DNA of 64,000 bases from Neofusicoccum parvum (GCA_020912385.1 CP087211.1:1984001-2048000), one strand, 5' to 3'; positions 22,045 to 35,032 are shown, counted from the stretch's first letter. Program-made: numbers and translations. The notes: generated from the sequence alone by a model not told the origin.

Positions 22045-23622
22045 TCACACTAGGCTAGTAGGTTTCTCATTCGATACCGTGCGATTCTTCAACTTAGCCC
22101 ACCAAAGAGTCAATGCACTACCTCCTAGCCAGGCAGAGACTTTGGTCGGCGAGCTTCTCTGACTTTCTTTCGCCACATCAGGCTTCTGGGAATGCCTGCT
22201 CCGACCTTGCCAAATCACCCATGCTCCGACAGTCACCAAGGTCATGACTGCGGTGAGCACCCAGTAGAGCCAGAACATGTCGGACGTTTCCAGGCCGTTG
22301 GACATGGAGAAGTCAAAGAAGTTCATTCCGAAGATGGACTTGATATTCTGTCAGCAACATTTACTAAGCGAGCATTTGTGGATCCCAATACTGACCGCAA
22401 GATACGTTCCCGGAAGATATATCAGAGACATGATGGCGATGGTCTTCATCAAGAAGCTGTCGCGCTGGTTGGCCAGATTGTAGGCCTGCACGCGTAGTTT
22501 CGGTTAGCGCTCTTACTGCGAACGGGTGATCTCTGATCACTCACAAGATTGATTTCGTTCTGGATACGATCTGTGAAGGACTTGGATCTTGTGTAGATTG
22601 CTTTGATAGTTCTTCTGAGATGAGAAATCTCCAGCTGCGTGTGGCGAAACGAAAACTGTAAAGGTTTCTCTTGGACGCTAGAGACTTCTTCGCTAAAAAG
22701 CTGATGGGCTTGCTGGATGCCATCAAGAGTACTCAAAGCCACTTCTAGTGTTTCGTTCGAGTGGATTATGTGTCTTGCAATATCGTGGAGCCGCTCAAAA
22801 TTTATGGATTCCGGAGAGCGCCTCTATGGTGTTCTCAGTACTGCTTCTCGGGTTGAGAGGGACCATTGAAGAACGTACCTTTTCGACATCTTCACGAACG
22901 AGGTCTCTCAGTTTCCATACTGAATGATTGTATAGCTCTGATATCCCGTCTATGATGAGACAATGCCATCCATAAGGATCGGTCTGATCGACAAGTCCCT
23001 GTTCCCAAGCGTTTATTATGTGCCGCTGCAGCTGTTCTGGGGCGTCAATACACAAAACCAGTGTGACGTGGTCCTTTGTGTTCCAGGAAACAAAAACACT
23101 CGGCTGCTGCCAGCAGTATTTGATGTCATAGCCTGAGTCTTTTGTTTGTTCAGTCCTCTCGACTTGTTTGATCTTGAAGCAAAACCAAGAATCTGATCGC
23201 ATATCAGAACATGTCACGACAACTTGCGGACAAATAAATGCTTACCGTGCGTCAAGCCTCCACCCTTCTTATCATGAACTGTGCGACATCCAAGGAAACC
23301 GTTGGAATCCCTTCGAGTGAGGCGGGTAAAGCTTGGGTCGATGCTGTATCCGTCCGGGAGGTAGTCCTTCTCTGAATCGTCTTTGGAACTCCCAAACCTA
23401 TCTCTAATTAAGGACTCATCTCATAGATGCATCATCCATGCTCACAGCAAACGCGGCTCTTCATGGGACTCCTGGAGCCCGCCCCCGAATTCGTCACATT
23501 GGGACCCAAGGCCGGGAACGTCTATATTTTCGTCAGCAATAGAGCCAAGAATTTGTCGATGCGGCTGACATACCAGAATTCAAAGATCCTTCTTTCTCGC
23601 CATACGGGCCCAGCATCTCCAT
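22045..23622 (-). CDS. CorA-like Mg2+ transporter-family membrane protein
   Basis: Seven exons in transcription order: 23622-23574, 23521-23446, 23403-23246, 23192-22879, 22823-22545, 22485-22396, 22347-22045 (422 residues). Six introns of 42-59 nt all restore phase. The cytosolic part holds SWFCFKIKQ, SVFVSWNTKDHVTLVLCIDAP and a long helix with FRHTQLEISHLRRTIKAIYTRSKSFTDRIQNE. Then comes YNLANQRDSFLMKTIAIMSLIYLPGTYLA (first membrane helix), SIFGMNFFDF with the Gly-Met-Asn signature, and a second helix FWLYWVLTAVMTLVTVGAWVIW. This is the CorA C-terminal topology. Because the GMN motif is present, ion transport is possible, but many fungal members have diverged N-terminal domains and unproven activity. 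The start ATG at 23622 follows an in-frame stop; a nearby ATG at 23616 is an alternative. Confidence 0.85.
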
Positions 23623-26600
23623 CCGTGCTGATCTGGAAACCAACTCTATCAATAGCGCACGGAGCTCTGTTTACTTATTGCCTTTCGTTAGCGGTGAACG
23701 ATACTGTTGAGGCGGCTCAATGTGCTGCAGAAGAAGCCTTGTAGCCTGAGAGGTGGGGTTGCCACTGGGGCTGAAGGCAAGTGTCGTGTCACAAGCATGA
23801 GCTGGCTATTCGTCTGCAGCAGAGCTTGCGCCCGATACGACACGCCTCACATACAGCCCCGCACACAGCCCATTGTCCCCACAAATCCGAGCGGGCTTAC
23901 CCGAACAAAATCTACACCGGGGCAACGCTCTGCAAGGCAGAAAGCTGACGCCTCTGCACAGCCTAATGGTTGATCAGTGCAAAGCTGAATCTCTTTTTTT
24001 CCATGCCTTGTGAACCTTGCGCACCTCTCTGATTCTCTAGAATTCGTATAAAAGTAAAACAAGACTGTTTGAATTCCGCTCAGGCTTTATACGGGCTATG
24101 GACCCTTTGAAAAGCCTGTAGAGCCCCCGGCTCTACGCGGTAGGCTGGATCGCCGCGCTGCCACACTGTACACAAACGTGCAGCAGCGACCGCCACGTTG
24201 GACGAAAAATACGGAAAACCCCTCGATCTCACACAGCCTCCTATAATCTTCGTAATCAAGTCATCGATGGTCGGCTTGCTCCACCTGATCATTTACGCAT
24301 CACACAATTGCCATGAATCAACGTTACGACGCAATGAAAGTTGGTTTATAAGCTGCGAAAGATTTGAGGAATGGAAGAGCAGGCCAACATCGTTTCTGTG
24401 GGTCCACACTCCACGGTCTTTCTGGATGCGGTAAGATAATCCTTAGTGCCATAGTCAGTTATGACTTAGACAAGAGCTTCGCGGAACGTCGAGTCGTCAC
24501 GCTCTACTTATTTTTTCGTTAAGAGATTCGACAGATGATCGAATGACAGACGTGCGTATGCACATACATACAAAGGCGAAGACGCAAGCGGGCGTGAAAA
24601 GACGGCGGTCTCATATAAACGAACAGAATATTAATGAAGAAACTCTCACAAAAAGTTGGAATGGCATGTGAGTATTCCCCAAGAACAGATGATATCAGAC
24701 TGCTCAAAGTGTGGAAGTGTATGAAGTCATAAGCAAAGAATCTGCTGTAAATCCAACTGAGTAGCCCGCATTCCACCCTCGGAATAGTATACCTGAGTCT
24801 GAGGAGGTAGCACGGCCGTGCTCTAGCCTAGTCTCTGTGGAAACTGGAGATAAAGAGCCTTCGTTACTCCAGATAAGCTCAGGTACTCGGCGTCGAAAGA
24901 TTGCAAACACCAGTCCACGTGGAGTCGAGACGTTGCATTTTTTTCCCTGTCGGTAGAAATATTGAGCCGGAAAGCCGTAGCAAAATCCCTGCAAAAGTTG
25001 ACGTTGGTCAACTTTTCAGCATTCTACTCCCTGTATTTTCGTCCTAGGAAATTGTTGGTTGGTTGGCTAAAAAGGACCTTCAGCTGAAAGTTGTGAACGG
25101 CTAAACTTTAGAATTGGAATTCTGCATTCATGTCAGCCATTACTGGGAGACTGACTACTCCTTGCATCCAAATTGCGGTGGACTGAGATTGTTTCGAAAT
25201 CTTTCAGACGCCCACGCATACTTTAAATGTACTTGTACGCAATGTTAGAGAGCTGAATCAAGCAGCCCTGGAAGATTTCGGATTCCAGTAGTTGCCGCAT
25301 GCGCATTCACACCAGATGAACGCCCGGCTACCCATGAAGGCACACATGCGCTGCGTTACCTCTTGAACCGACCTCGTACTTGTAAGGCCACCATGCGTCA
25401 TGTTTTGTTAGTGGAAGACATCGTCCTCGGGCCTGCATAATTCGCTAAACATTGGGAGCCTTGCCATCAACGTAGGGCAATTGAATGTCAGAGGTGACTC
25501 GTTCCAGCGTCAAGGTGGTGGTGAGCCTAAAGAACGGCAGGTGCCGAAGAGTCGCTTAAGGTACGTTGAGAGCGAGAGTCGCAATAGGCGATGAATCAGC
25601 GGAGCGCGAGGCTAGCACGGCATGTCGGACTCCGGAAGCTGCCGAGCAGCGGCAACGGTCCACGTGGCTGCAGTGCTGCCGATGTCGAATGCAGGGCGAG
25701 AGCCGCTCCTGTCAGCAGCAGGCTTGCAGGCAGACGGCGGACTGCGGAGAGGAGGGCCTCCGTATATACGGGGCGAATTGCCGAGTGACTTCATGCCGAT
25801 GGATCATTTAAAAAGTCGGACCGAGGATTGCGAGCGCCGGGCATCACGCCTACTGCGGAGCGGAGGAGGGACCCGTGCGGAGCTCGCGGAGACGATCAAG
25901 ACCGCGCAAAGCGGCGGTGAGCAGCGGATCCGGCTGGAGCACCCAGGAGGGGATCTCTGGCACGGCAGCTGCAGCGCCGGGCGACGAGGATGGCGCCTGG
26001 TGGGAGTTTTTCTGGAAGCTCGAACGGCGGGCGGGTGAGGTTCGAAGAAGCTACGCGGAGAAGGGCAGTCCGACAGGGCTCCTGCTGGGCTAGGCCCGAT
26101 AGCGGAGGAGAGGCCTGGCGGCACGGCGTTGAGGCATAAACAAGCAGCTGCAGCAGCAGTCGGCAGGCGTGCGATTGGCCGGAAAAGCGGGCGGCAGCGT
26201 CGCCGGGTTGAGCACGATTGCGGAGTTGAGAAGGCGCGGAAACACGGCGGGCGCGGGCTCGCACTGATCGGCCGTGACCTGCATGGTGTGCATGCAACGA
26301 GTCTGACCTTCCGCGGCGCGCTCTAGTGCGGCTGCCGCCCGCCGTGCCCACGCCGACTCGGAGATATTAGCCAGCCCGATCGTCGCCGTGTTTCGCGTCT
26401 GCCTGCCAGCTCTGATGTCAGAGTGCCACGCGGCGGGCTCGTGGGCTCGCACGAAACGCGCTGGGCCGAGCAGCCTCGCGCGCGCGCTCTCGCAGCCTGC
26501 GCGGGCAGCGCGCTCTCACCACTCCGGCCGGGCCGGGCGTACGCACGTTGCTGCTCTGGCGCGGCCCACCCCGCTCTCGTCCGCCCAGGCTGCGCCGGCT

Positions 26601-26936
26601 GATTCCACAAGTGAGGGCGAGGGCTGAATCGGCGGTTGGGCCTATCAGGCGCGATGGGCATGCCACCTTCTCGAAGGGCCGTAGCTGCGCCCACCCGCCA
26701 GGGTCATGCCCCAAAGCCCAGGCGCACTGCAAGGCCGCCCGGAGGCGCTCGCGGGGCTGCATCCCTGCGCCTGTCCGAGCCCATAGCTTTTTGTGCACCC
26801 GCCTGCCCATTCTTATCGCCCATCTCCTCCGCCCTGCCTGCTCCAGCGCCGCCAGCGTGCTGCGACATGTCCACGACTGCTGCGTCCTGAGCCACACCTC
26901 ACCTGCGCATCCCGAGCTTGACGAGAGCTTGCCAGC
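23623..26936. other. 3.3 kb intergenic region without a supportable gene
   Basis: This lies between two divergent genes. From 23750 to 25500 it is moderately AT-rich. From about 25560 to 26900 it is strongly GC-rich, with purine-heavy + strand sequence in the first half and pyrimidine-heavy in the second. Many Arg/Ala/Pro-rich open frames overlap on both strands, as expected from composition. I see no family motifs, transposon ends or RNA gene. Confidence 0.45.
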
Positions 26937-27121
26937 ATGGCCGCGCTCGAGGTAAGGCTGCGCCGTTTCCTTGCACTCTTCCGCTGCGTCCGTCCGCGTC
27001 TTCCGCATGCTTTCGCGCCACCAATGCTTCCGTGCTCAACGTCCTTAATAAACCCCGTGCTCGTTCTCAATCTCCATATCAGCGCCCGCCCGCCCTGTCG
27101 CGCTTCACTCATGCTGACCCA

Positions 27122-29283
27122 ATGGATTCCCTCCAGGTCTCCGTCGCCGTCTCGGCCGTCGCCTCGGCCTTTCACAGCGGAGCCGAGCTGCTCAAGCAGC
27201 TGAAGAAGCAGCGCAAGAAGAGAAGAGGCGAAGAGGCGTACCGAGAGAAGGCGCTGCTCGAGTCCCTGGAGAATGGCGAGCTCCAGATCGAGCAGCGGTA
27301 CGACACCGACTGCAAGGAGTTGGGCCAGAGCGTCAGGATAGGTGATGGTGAGAGATCTCACCCGACACCCGCGTTCGACTGCCGCTAACAACCCCAGCAA
27401 TTGCGCGCGAGCGCCTGCTTCACATTGCCGTCGCGCTCCAGTCGGACGTGATCCGGAGCCTGCAGATTGCCACGCGCAACGAGTCCGCCGTTGTCGACCT
27501 GACTGCCCTGCACGAGGCTTCTGTCATGCTCCGGCGTGACACTCTCACCGCGCTCGCTGAATTGCGCCAGCGTCTTCTCAGCGACCTGCCGTTGGGACAG
27601 CGCCAGCGGCTGAACAGCGATGCCGGATACCGCAACTCGCTCAGCAGCACCCAGAGATCTTCACTCAGCAACAGTCAACGCTCCCGGTCCTCGAGCAATT
27701 TCTCCGAAAACCTCCCGCCAGCAGTCACCATACTGAACAGTGAGGAGAAGCCGAGAGGTGTTCTCCACAGGGTCTTCTCTCACAGGCGGAGCTCCTCCGC
27801 CTTGACAGGTCACTCCACAACCTCCAGCAACTCGGAGAAGAGGAACTCCGGGCACAACTTCGTGTCGCCGAATATGCCGTGGATGTCGAACCGAGGATCT
27901 TCAGAACACCAGGATCTGATCAACCCGCAAACTCACGAGCTGCCTGCAGAGGTGCCACTAAGGCTGCGCCCTCCCATGGACCCTCCGCCACCGCCGGCAT
28001 ATTCTCCGAACAGGTTCAACCGTGGCCAATTCGAGTCGGACAAGAAGATCGACCCTGCCCATTTCCCGGAAAGCCCCCGTCCGATCCACCCCCTGGAGAG
28101 GGAGTCCATGGACCAGCAACAGCTCGAGGCCTTGAACCTGGATGCAGTTATGGCGAATCATGGAGGCATGATAAGAACCTCAACAGAGCTCAATGAAGCT
28201 TTCAACCAGTGCATGGGCTCTCTGAGACTGGACAAAGAAATGCGGCCTACTTCCTGGCTCAGCTCTGGCGCCTCTGTGTCCTCACAGAGCCACTATTCCA
28301 CATCGGAGAACATGACGGGGGACAACATGACCGTCTCGTCCGCAAACTTCAGCGGTGATGACTGTGTTTCCCTGTCTCTGGCAACTGCACCACCTCGTAC
28401 ACGCCACAGTTACACGTCAATCCAAAATTCCAGCCCTTTCAGCACCGAGCCCCCGGCGAACGAGCTGACCTCACCGCCATCCACTGCAACCACGATGCAG
28501 TCGCACTACCGCACCTTCAGTGCTCCCACCGTAACTGTCATTCCGCCGCAACCATCGCAACCCTCGCAGGTCTCTGCACCACCTGTGCTTCCATCCACTG
28601 CTCCAGCACCAACACAGCCTATGCTTGGCCGCCCTTGCAAGGCCAACAACTACTACAACTTCTGCAAAGGCGCGTGGACGCTGCGCGAGGAGTTCAAGAA
28701 AGGCTTAGTCGTCCGCAACAAGCCAGTTGGTATGTACACTTCATGCCTCATCTGGCAGTGCAAAGAGTGCAACTTTGAGGGCCCCTCATTCGGCGCAAAG
28801 AAGCCATATATCACGGACCCGCGCTCTTACACGTACACGCACGACCTCGCGGGCGCCGAAATCACGGTGAAGTACAAGTGGATTTTCCTGGCCAAGTCGC
28901 ACGTCAAAATCAAGTCCGGCTCGTTCCTCCGCCCTATCGCCGTCGAGCAGGACACCGGTCTTCCGCACGACCTGCACGTCCGCGGCTTCCTGAACCACGG
29001 CAGCAACGGCAGCAGCAACTCGGACCTCTCCAAGGACAAGAACGCGCACGACGATTCAAAGTACCTCCACAAGCCCGGCTACAGCTACGGCTGCACCTTC
29101 TGCTGCGCCGAGGGCCATGTGACCAGCGTCTACGGTAACGCCGACACCCTCCTACGACACGTCGCCGAGGTGCATGCTGCCGGCGAGCCACTCAGCGCGG
29201 ACGCGCAGACAAGGACCAAGTGCATCGTCGGCCGGGCCCCCGCGAAGGGCGAGGAGTGGGACGTGTGGTTCCCGGGCGTGTAA
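27122..29283 (+). CDS. Fungal protein of unknown function with C-terminal Cys/His module
   Basis: Two exons, 27122-27347 and 27398-29283, give 703 residues. The first residues (VSVAVSAVASAFHSGAELLKQLKKQ) look like a helical fungal N-terminal segment followed by a coiled-coil region. The middle is disordered, Pro/Ser-rich (RPPMDPPPPPAYSPN). The last 220 residues are well ordered: NNYYNFCKGAWTLREEFKKG, a CxxC pair in IWQCKECNFEGPSFG, KYKWIFLAKSHVK, and YGCTFCCAEGH followed by LLRHVAEVH, which resembles a degenerate C2H2 finger. I do not recognise a characterised family. The start is ambiguous: a mini-exon 26937-26951 (MAALE) with a GTAAGG donor could splice to 27137 in frame, replacing MDSLQ. 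Confidence 0.8.
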
Positions 29284-30995
29284 AAAGCAAACCGGAGCGT
29301 ATGGAAGGCGTAGCCTCGCCTTGTTTTTCCGGAGTCGTTCCCCCTCCATTTCCTTGATTGGGATGGAGTGCAGGGGTTGGGATGGAGGGAGAAAGAGAGG
29401 AGCCGGCGCCGAGACTGCGGATGTGCAAGGTTTTAAGCTTCGTTGGCTTACCACGTTGATGATCCGGGGTCGAGTTGAGGCTTTTAAGCTTCTTCCTCGT
29501 GTTCGTTCGGTTTACCCGTCGTCGGGTCCGTCCGTTCGCCGTTGATCGGTCACTTGCACGATCTCTTCCACGACTTCCGATTTCTCGTCTATTTTTAGTG
29601 TTTTCACGACCTTTTTTTTCTTGTTGAAAGAGTTCACGGCAAAGATACCCGGGATGTTCGTTAATGTTTTCTTGGTCATTTTGTCTTTTCTCCACTCTTA
29701 ACACGTACGATATCTTTTTAGTACTATACCCGGGACGTTTTCTTACCACGCCACCTGGCCAATTTTCCATGTTTGAACGAGGAACTCGATGAGTCACGGA
29801 AGAGGGGGACATGAGATGAACCAAGATGAGACGGGATGATGGAAGGGTAGAGGAGGAACTTTCGCTTCAGATGTCCATATTTACTCTCTTCTCTTCTCTC
29901 CTCTTCGCAGTGTCTGGAAGTCTATATAGAACAACAACGAATCAAGAAATAACTCTTCACACCCGCGACCCAGGCACCAGTGACTCGCCAAATCCTTCCC
30001 CACAGCTGACGCGGATGCACGCGTTCCTGATCCGACCGCCGCCCCGCCGCCGCCGCTCGAGCTGCAGTCGGACAGGCGGCTGATGTCAGCCATCGGCTTG
30101 CGCACTGCCCACCCACCCGGTCAGATTCCAATAACATGCCTCACATACATCTGCACCGGGGACCCGAGTGGCCGGGCTGCCGCACCGACGAAAGGCAAAG
30201 CAACCGGTGCCGACCGCCAAAAAAGAAAACAATCCGTGGTCTGACTCCTTCAGGCCTTCGCTGCTACGTGTGACGGCGCGAGCGACTCGTCTCGGCCGAG
30301 CGTCGCCGGCGCTCGAGAACCGCACAAGACGACGGACGACGCGAAGGCGATGACGAGGCGGGCGTACGCGCGTTTTCTTTTTTTCGTGCAGGTTTTCTGA
30401 GTTTTGGCTGCGGGGCGGGGGAGCTGGGTTGAGCGTGGCGGGGACGGAAGGTTGAGGTCGGATGCGACGAGCCGGGATCCGAGGCGCTTTGGAGGGTGGT
30501 TGTGTGCGCGTGCAGGGCTGATCGCGGGGCGGCTATTAATATATCTGGCTGCTTGTGGTCCGTGGGTGGCGATTAGCTGCGGTGGTGCGTGGTGTATACT
30601 TCGTGTGTACCTGGACATCTGGGTCGTGTGCGCCCGCGCTAACCGGGTTGGGGAAATGTGGTTTTGTCGGAGCTGGGGCTGCGGTAACGTTGTGGACGGA
30701 TCAGGTGGTGGGCGCCTGAGGAATCGACGGCGGGGCCCCGCATCGCATGCGGGCGCCGTTGAGCTCTTGCGTCTGGTTGTTCTCGAGGAGATGTTCTGAA
30801 CAGCCGAGACATCGTGTTCCGAGCAGTGCGGTCTCCTCGGTCTCCTCCACTCCCTCAAAACACGGCGTGCGTCGCAGCCTGAGCCCGAGACTCTGATATT
30901 GGGGGCAGTCGTAGCCGGGGACCCATAATGGAAAAATCCGAACGCATATGTACACCCGTGGTTTGGGGTGAAAGACCTCTCAATCGCAAACCGTC

Positions 30996-33001
30996 GTTTG
31001 ATCTACCCGTTGTGTACGGGTTTGATCCTCAAGATATATTCACTACGTACATCATACGTCTTAGAGGTTGTACGACGCTACGTTACGCATCTAAAGCGAG
31101 CGTACTGGTGCGAATCTCCACGCGAGCAAGCAAAAAGGTAGCCATCTCGATTTAGATGTAGCAAGGAGACAAAAGTCATACGGTAGCTAAGCTGAGACGT
31201 CGCAGGGCTGCAAGGCAGCAAGAGTAGTAAGGCTGTAAGGCTGCAAGGCTGTAAGGCATTAGCATTCTGGAATTGTGGGGATATGGCAACCACCACCTAT
31301 GCTTGACGAAGGATGCGGAAACACCCGCGGAATGATCGACGCAAGCAGGTGGTTCGAGACGAGCAACGACCTTTTTAAGGGTGTGGCGGCTGTCAGAGAG
31401 AACGGTTTGGCGGTCCGTGTTCTCCGTGTTGAGACAGTCCGCGATTGACAATGCCCGAAGCTGCGATGACGGCAGGTCAGGAATCGAAGGGGATCTGGTG
31501 TGAGGAACGAGGATGTGAGGGAGGAGAAGAGGGGGAAATGTAGGGTGGGGAAGGAAGAGGATGAATAGCAAAGGCAAATCGGGGAAATGGTAGAATGGAA
31601 TTTTGCTGATTGGCTGGAATTCATAATTGACCCCTGCCTGTCTTCTCTTTCTGCTTCCTGTTTGGGAAGTATGCTTTTCTGCTGTCACGGTCTGCCCTCC
31701 TATTGCTGCGATAATTACTCCACCGCCCTGAAACCGAGAAAGAAGTTCGTTTGCGCAACAACCCCACAACCTACTTCCAGCCTCTCAAAGAAATGTGCTT
31801 GGCAACTGATCCGTCTCACACACACGCAGCAAAAGAAAGCCCAGGCCTGCACCGCTTATCACGCACATGCAGAAAAGAACGATCCAGCCCGGTTCTACCG
31901 CTCCGCCACCAAAAAAGCACTAGCAAGAGCTCCCGCTTGTTTGATCTACCCGCATCCTGTCCAGGCAAGGGTGTGGCTTGAAGAAAATAAAGAGCGTGGG
32001 TCATGCATATCCGACCGCCTCATCGGCTCCAGTAACCCTGTCCGCGCCTCCCGCTCCGTCCCGTCTCCAACACGTCGCGTGTCACGACCGAACGGTCTAG
32101 TTCGTCGGTCATGTACGTACCTTGTCAGACTGCCCCCCCAGAAGAGCAAAGTACGATACGCTTTCTCCCTCCCTACCCTCCCGCGACGACGGATGTAGTC
32201 GGCGTTTCCAGGTGCTCCACTCGGTACCTGGGCGCGGAATGGGGCAAGCAGGTACGCTGGCTGCCGAAAGTTTACGACCGCGTTCCAGAAAAGTCGGCCC
32301 AGCTTAAACTCAACGACGACGTCACAGCAGCAGCAGCAGCGACAGCGCAAGACATTGAAGGACGTCCAGATCCCACGCACGTCGCCCGCCGATCGACCGA
32401 CGACCAGCTGATGATCTCCAGGGGTGCGCCGAGCACCACCGATGTCAAGCCCGTTTCTGTCGCGCCAGTCCACCCCCGGCCTTGCAACGCGACCAGCGAC
32501 GCTCCGTGATTGACAATGCGTTGACAGGGAGCAGAGTGGGATCGGCCAACTGCTGCAGAACTTCTTCGAAAATTCCCCGCCGCCGATTGGGCGGTCCCCG
32601 AACGCACACCTTGATTTTCCCTAGCTCCCACCCTTCCCTTCCTTCCCGCTTACCAACTGCTGCGATCCCATTCCCCCAAACGCCCCTCGTCCCTGTTCCG
32701 CATCCCTCCCTTTTCCCCTGGTGCCTGTCCTGCACCCTTGCCCTTTTTCTTTTCTTTTTCTCGGGGAGAAGTCCTGTGAGAGGATGCTTATTCAATCGCG
32801 ACCTCGACCCCGCGCAATAGCGGGAAGGACTATAGGATTGTTTTGCATTGCAGCGCCATACAACTTAGACTTGACGCTAACACCGGTCCACAGCTCCACA
32901 AAAAGGAAGGCTCTGGAAAACCTTCTCGTCGTTCCAAGGCCGAAATGAAAAAGTCACAACGAGAGCAAGGGACAAAAAAGATGTCCTGTTTGATCTACCC
33001 G
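30996..33001 (+). repeat. Dispersed 14-mer in three copies
   Basis: The sequence GTTTGATCTACCCG occurs at 30996-31009, 31939-31952 and 32988-33001, all in the same orientation and spaced by about 943 and 1049 bases. The last two copies agree over 16 bases (TGTTTGATCTACCCGC). Surrounding sequence is otherwise dissimilar. Confidence 0.75.
31199..31258 (+). repeat. Short AAGGCTG tandem tract
   Basis: Several imperfect 9-10 base units (GCTGCAAGG / GCTGTAAGG) follow one another in non-coding sequence. It is a small simple repeat with no visible relation to a gene. Confidence 0.6.
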
Positions 33002-35032
33002 CTGGCGACGCCGAGCGTGGGGGGGAGGCGAAGAGGTGGGGGCTACGGCGGTCTTCGCAGCCTGGCAGGTTCCGGTGCCTGAGGAAGGATGCAACCACAC
33101 GGTTGCAGCCGTCTCGTCTCTGCCTTCGTGGCCAGGTGGTGGGAGGGGACGGCTGCCTCGCCAGCTGCGCCCTGCGTGGAGAGGAGCTGGCTGCTGATGC
33201 GATGTTGTTACAGAACATTGAGGGCTCGGGTTCACATGTGTCCACTGCCACATCCGAATGGTGGGCAGCACGACATTTGGCTCCCGCCTAGAGTGGTAAA
33301 CAGTCTGAAAGCGAGCTGTCGGTGCTGTGGACATGAGCCAAGTACGGCGCTCGCACCCATCGTACTGCCATAGCACCCACACGTCCGACCACGCTACCCA
33401 CCGCACCACGAGCTTAGCAGTCCGGCGAGAACGAATGCGACCGAGGCCGCTCTGCACGCCAAGCAAGCGGTGGAGTTGCGGCGCGGCCGGTGGGTGGAAG
33501 GTGCCGGGCGGAGTGAAGGGCGCTCGGCGGTGCGGCGCAGTGTCGTGTGATGCCTTACGAAACAGATCCGCGACTGCCTGCTGCCACGTCGCGGAGTTAA
33601 GGGAAGACTACTCGTACGTGAGTGCCTTACGTAGGCACCCAAGTCCCGCGGTCCGGCGCGTCCGAACGCAACGGCAGCTGTGAGGAAAAAAAACCGTGTC
33701 TTCGTGTGCGTGGCCGATCAGTGGCGAAAAAGGGAAGAAGAGTCCCATCCGCGGAGCACGTCAGTGGGTGGATAGCGAAAGATCGTGAAACGTGCTCAGA
33801 TCACACGCAATAATGCCTCAGCGGTAGTTTTCTGGATGTGGATACTCTCTGCTCTGCCGTCCCCGCAGTGTTGTAACGCACTGTTTCCACACACGCCAGA
33901 CATATGGAACTTCTTCTTTCGTCGGTGTGTCTCATGACGACGTGGCTTCCTCCAAGTCGTTCCTTCACTCGCACTGCTCTCCGTCTCTGGTTAGTCACGC
34001 CCGCTCACACCTGCCAAGAAGAAAAAAGACTGGAGATCGTCGCCTTCTATAATGGTGAAAATATGATAAGGACTTTTGATATGTAGTCTATCTTCGTTGC
34101 TTGGTGAATGGAAGAGGAGAACCGAACATGTGGCTTTGTATATTCCGACCAGCGGAGGTCAGAAATTTGTATGTAAAACTGTTTGCAGCCTCATGTGCAA
34201 GTCATCGAGGTGAAGAGAATAGTTTGGCGCCCAACCAAGAAAGATAATCTGGACGCCAAAAATGCAAGTCAAGAAAACGCGTAGAGCCAGATGGCAACGA
34301 AAAGAAAAAGGACCACAAATTCGCTGCCGCTTCGAAAAAAAAAAAACACGAGAAAAATGACAAATGCGGGGTATCTATCTGAAGTGCAAGCAACAGAAAG
34401 TGATTTGCCAACGGCCGTTGAAAACACAAAGATAAGCAGACAAAATAGCAAAGGAAAACAACGAGGCGCTCGTCAACGTGCAGCTGGAGATCCGGCTTCT
34501 AAGAAGCCTATGGATCAAAAAGTAAAAATGTGAAAAGATCACCAGCTCTTCGAAAGTTCAGAAGTCTCCCGGGTCAAATGTAGCAAGAATGAAGCCACAA
34601 GAGAAAATGACAAAGAGAAACGGACCGCGGGACTCCAACGCCATCCAAGGCCAGGAATCCGTACCAATCTTTAATAACACCGCACAAACCTTTTGTACCC
34701 AATCCGGCCGCGTCCTACCCCTATCCCCGTCTATGTACTCCGGTGCCGTACCTTTCGCCCCGTGTTCCTGTCCTTTCCCCGTAAATACCATCATGGAAAA
34801 GACGGAAAATGCGGCAAAAATCATGAAGATCAGCAGTTCAGGTGGCTGAATGACACCGTGCTGGCGCGGTTGGGATCGTTCGCAAATGCGAATGGCCTGC
34901 TCGGCGGCAGAAGCGGTGCATCAAAATCACTCCTAAAAGAAAGCGAGGAAAACCCCAGTCAGTCCATAACGCTCAACAAAACGATAAGAAGAATCGTTGT
35001 CATTCTCTTTTTTCTTTTTCTTTTTTGGGGAC

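Larger units (their letters stand above)
29284..35032. other. 5.7 kb gene-poor stretch
   Basis: This is the largest gap in the window, between convergent genes. Open frames are short, on both strands, and without recognisable motifs. It contains a dispersed 14-mer in three copies (30996, 31939, 32988), a short AAGGCTG-type tandem tract near 31199-31258, repeated TTTTAAGCTTC at about 29431 and 29482, and an A12 run near 34341. No transposase, reverse transcriptase, terminal inverted repeats or tRNA are visible. A non-coding transcript or fast-evolving spliced gene cannot be excluded. Confidence 0.45.

Noticed and set aside
25560..26950. Possible genes in the GC-rich region upstream of 27122
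   Set aside because: All candidate frames are short, overlap on both strands and have low-complexity composition.
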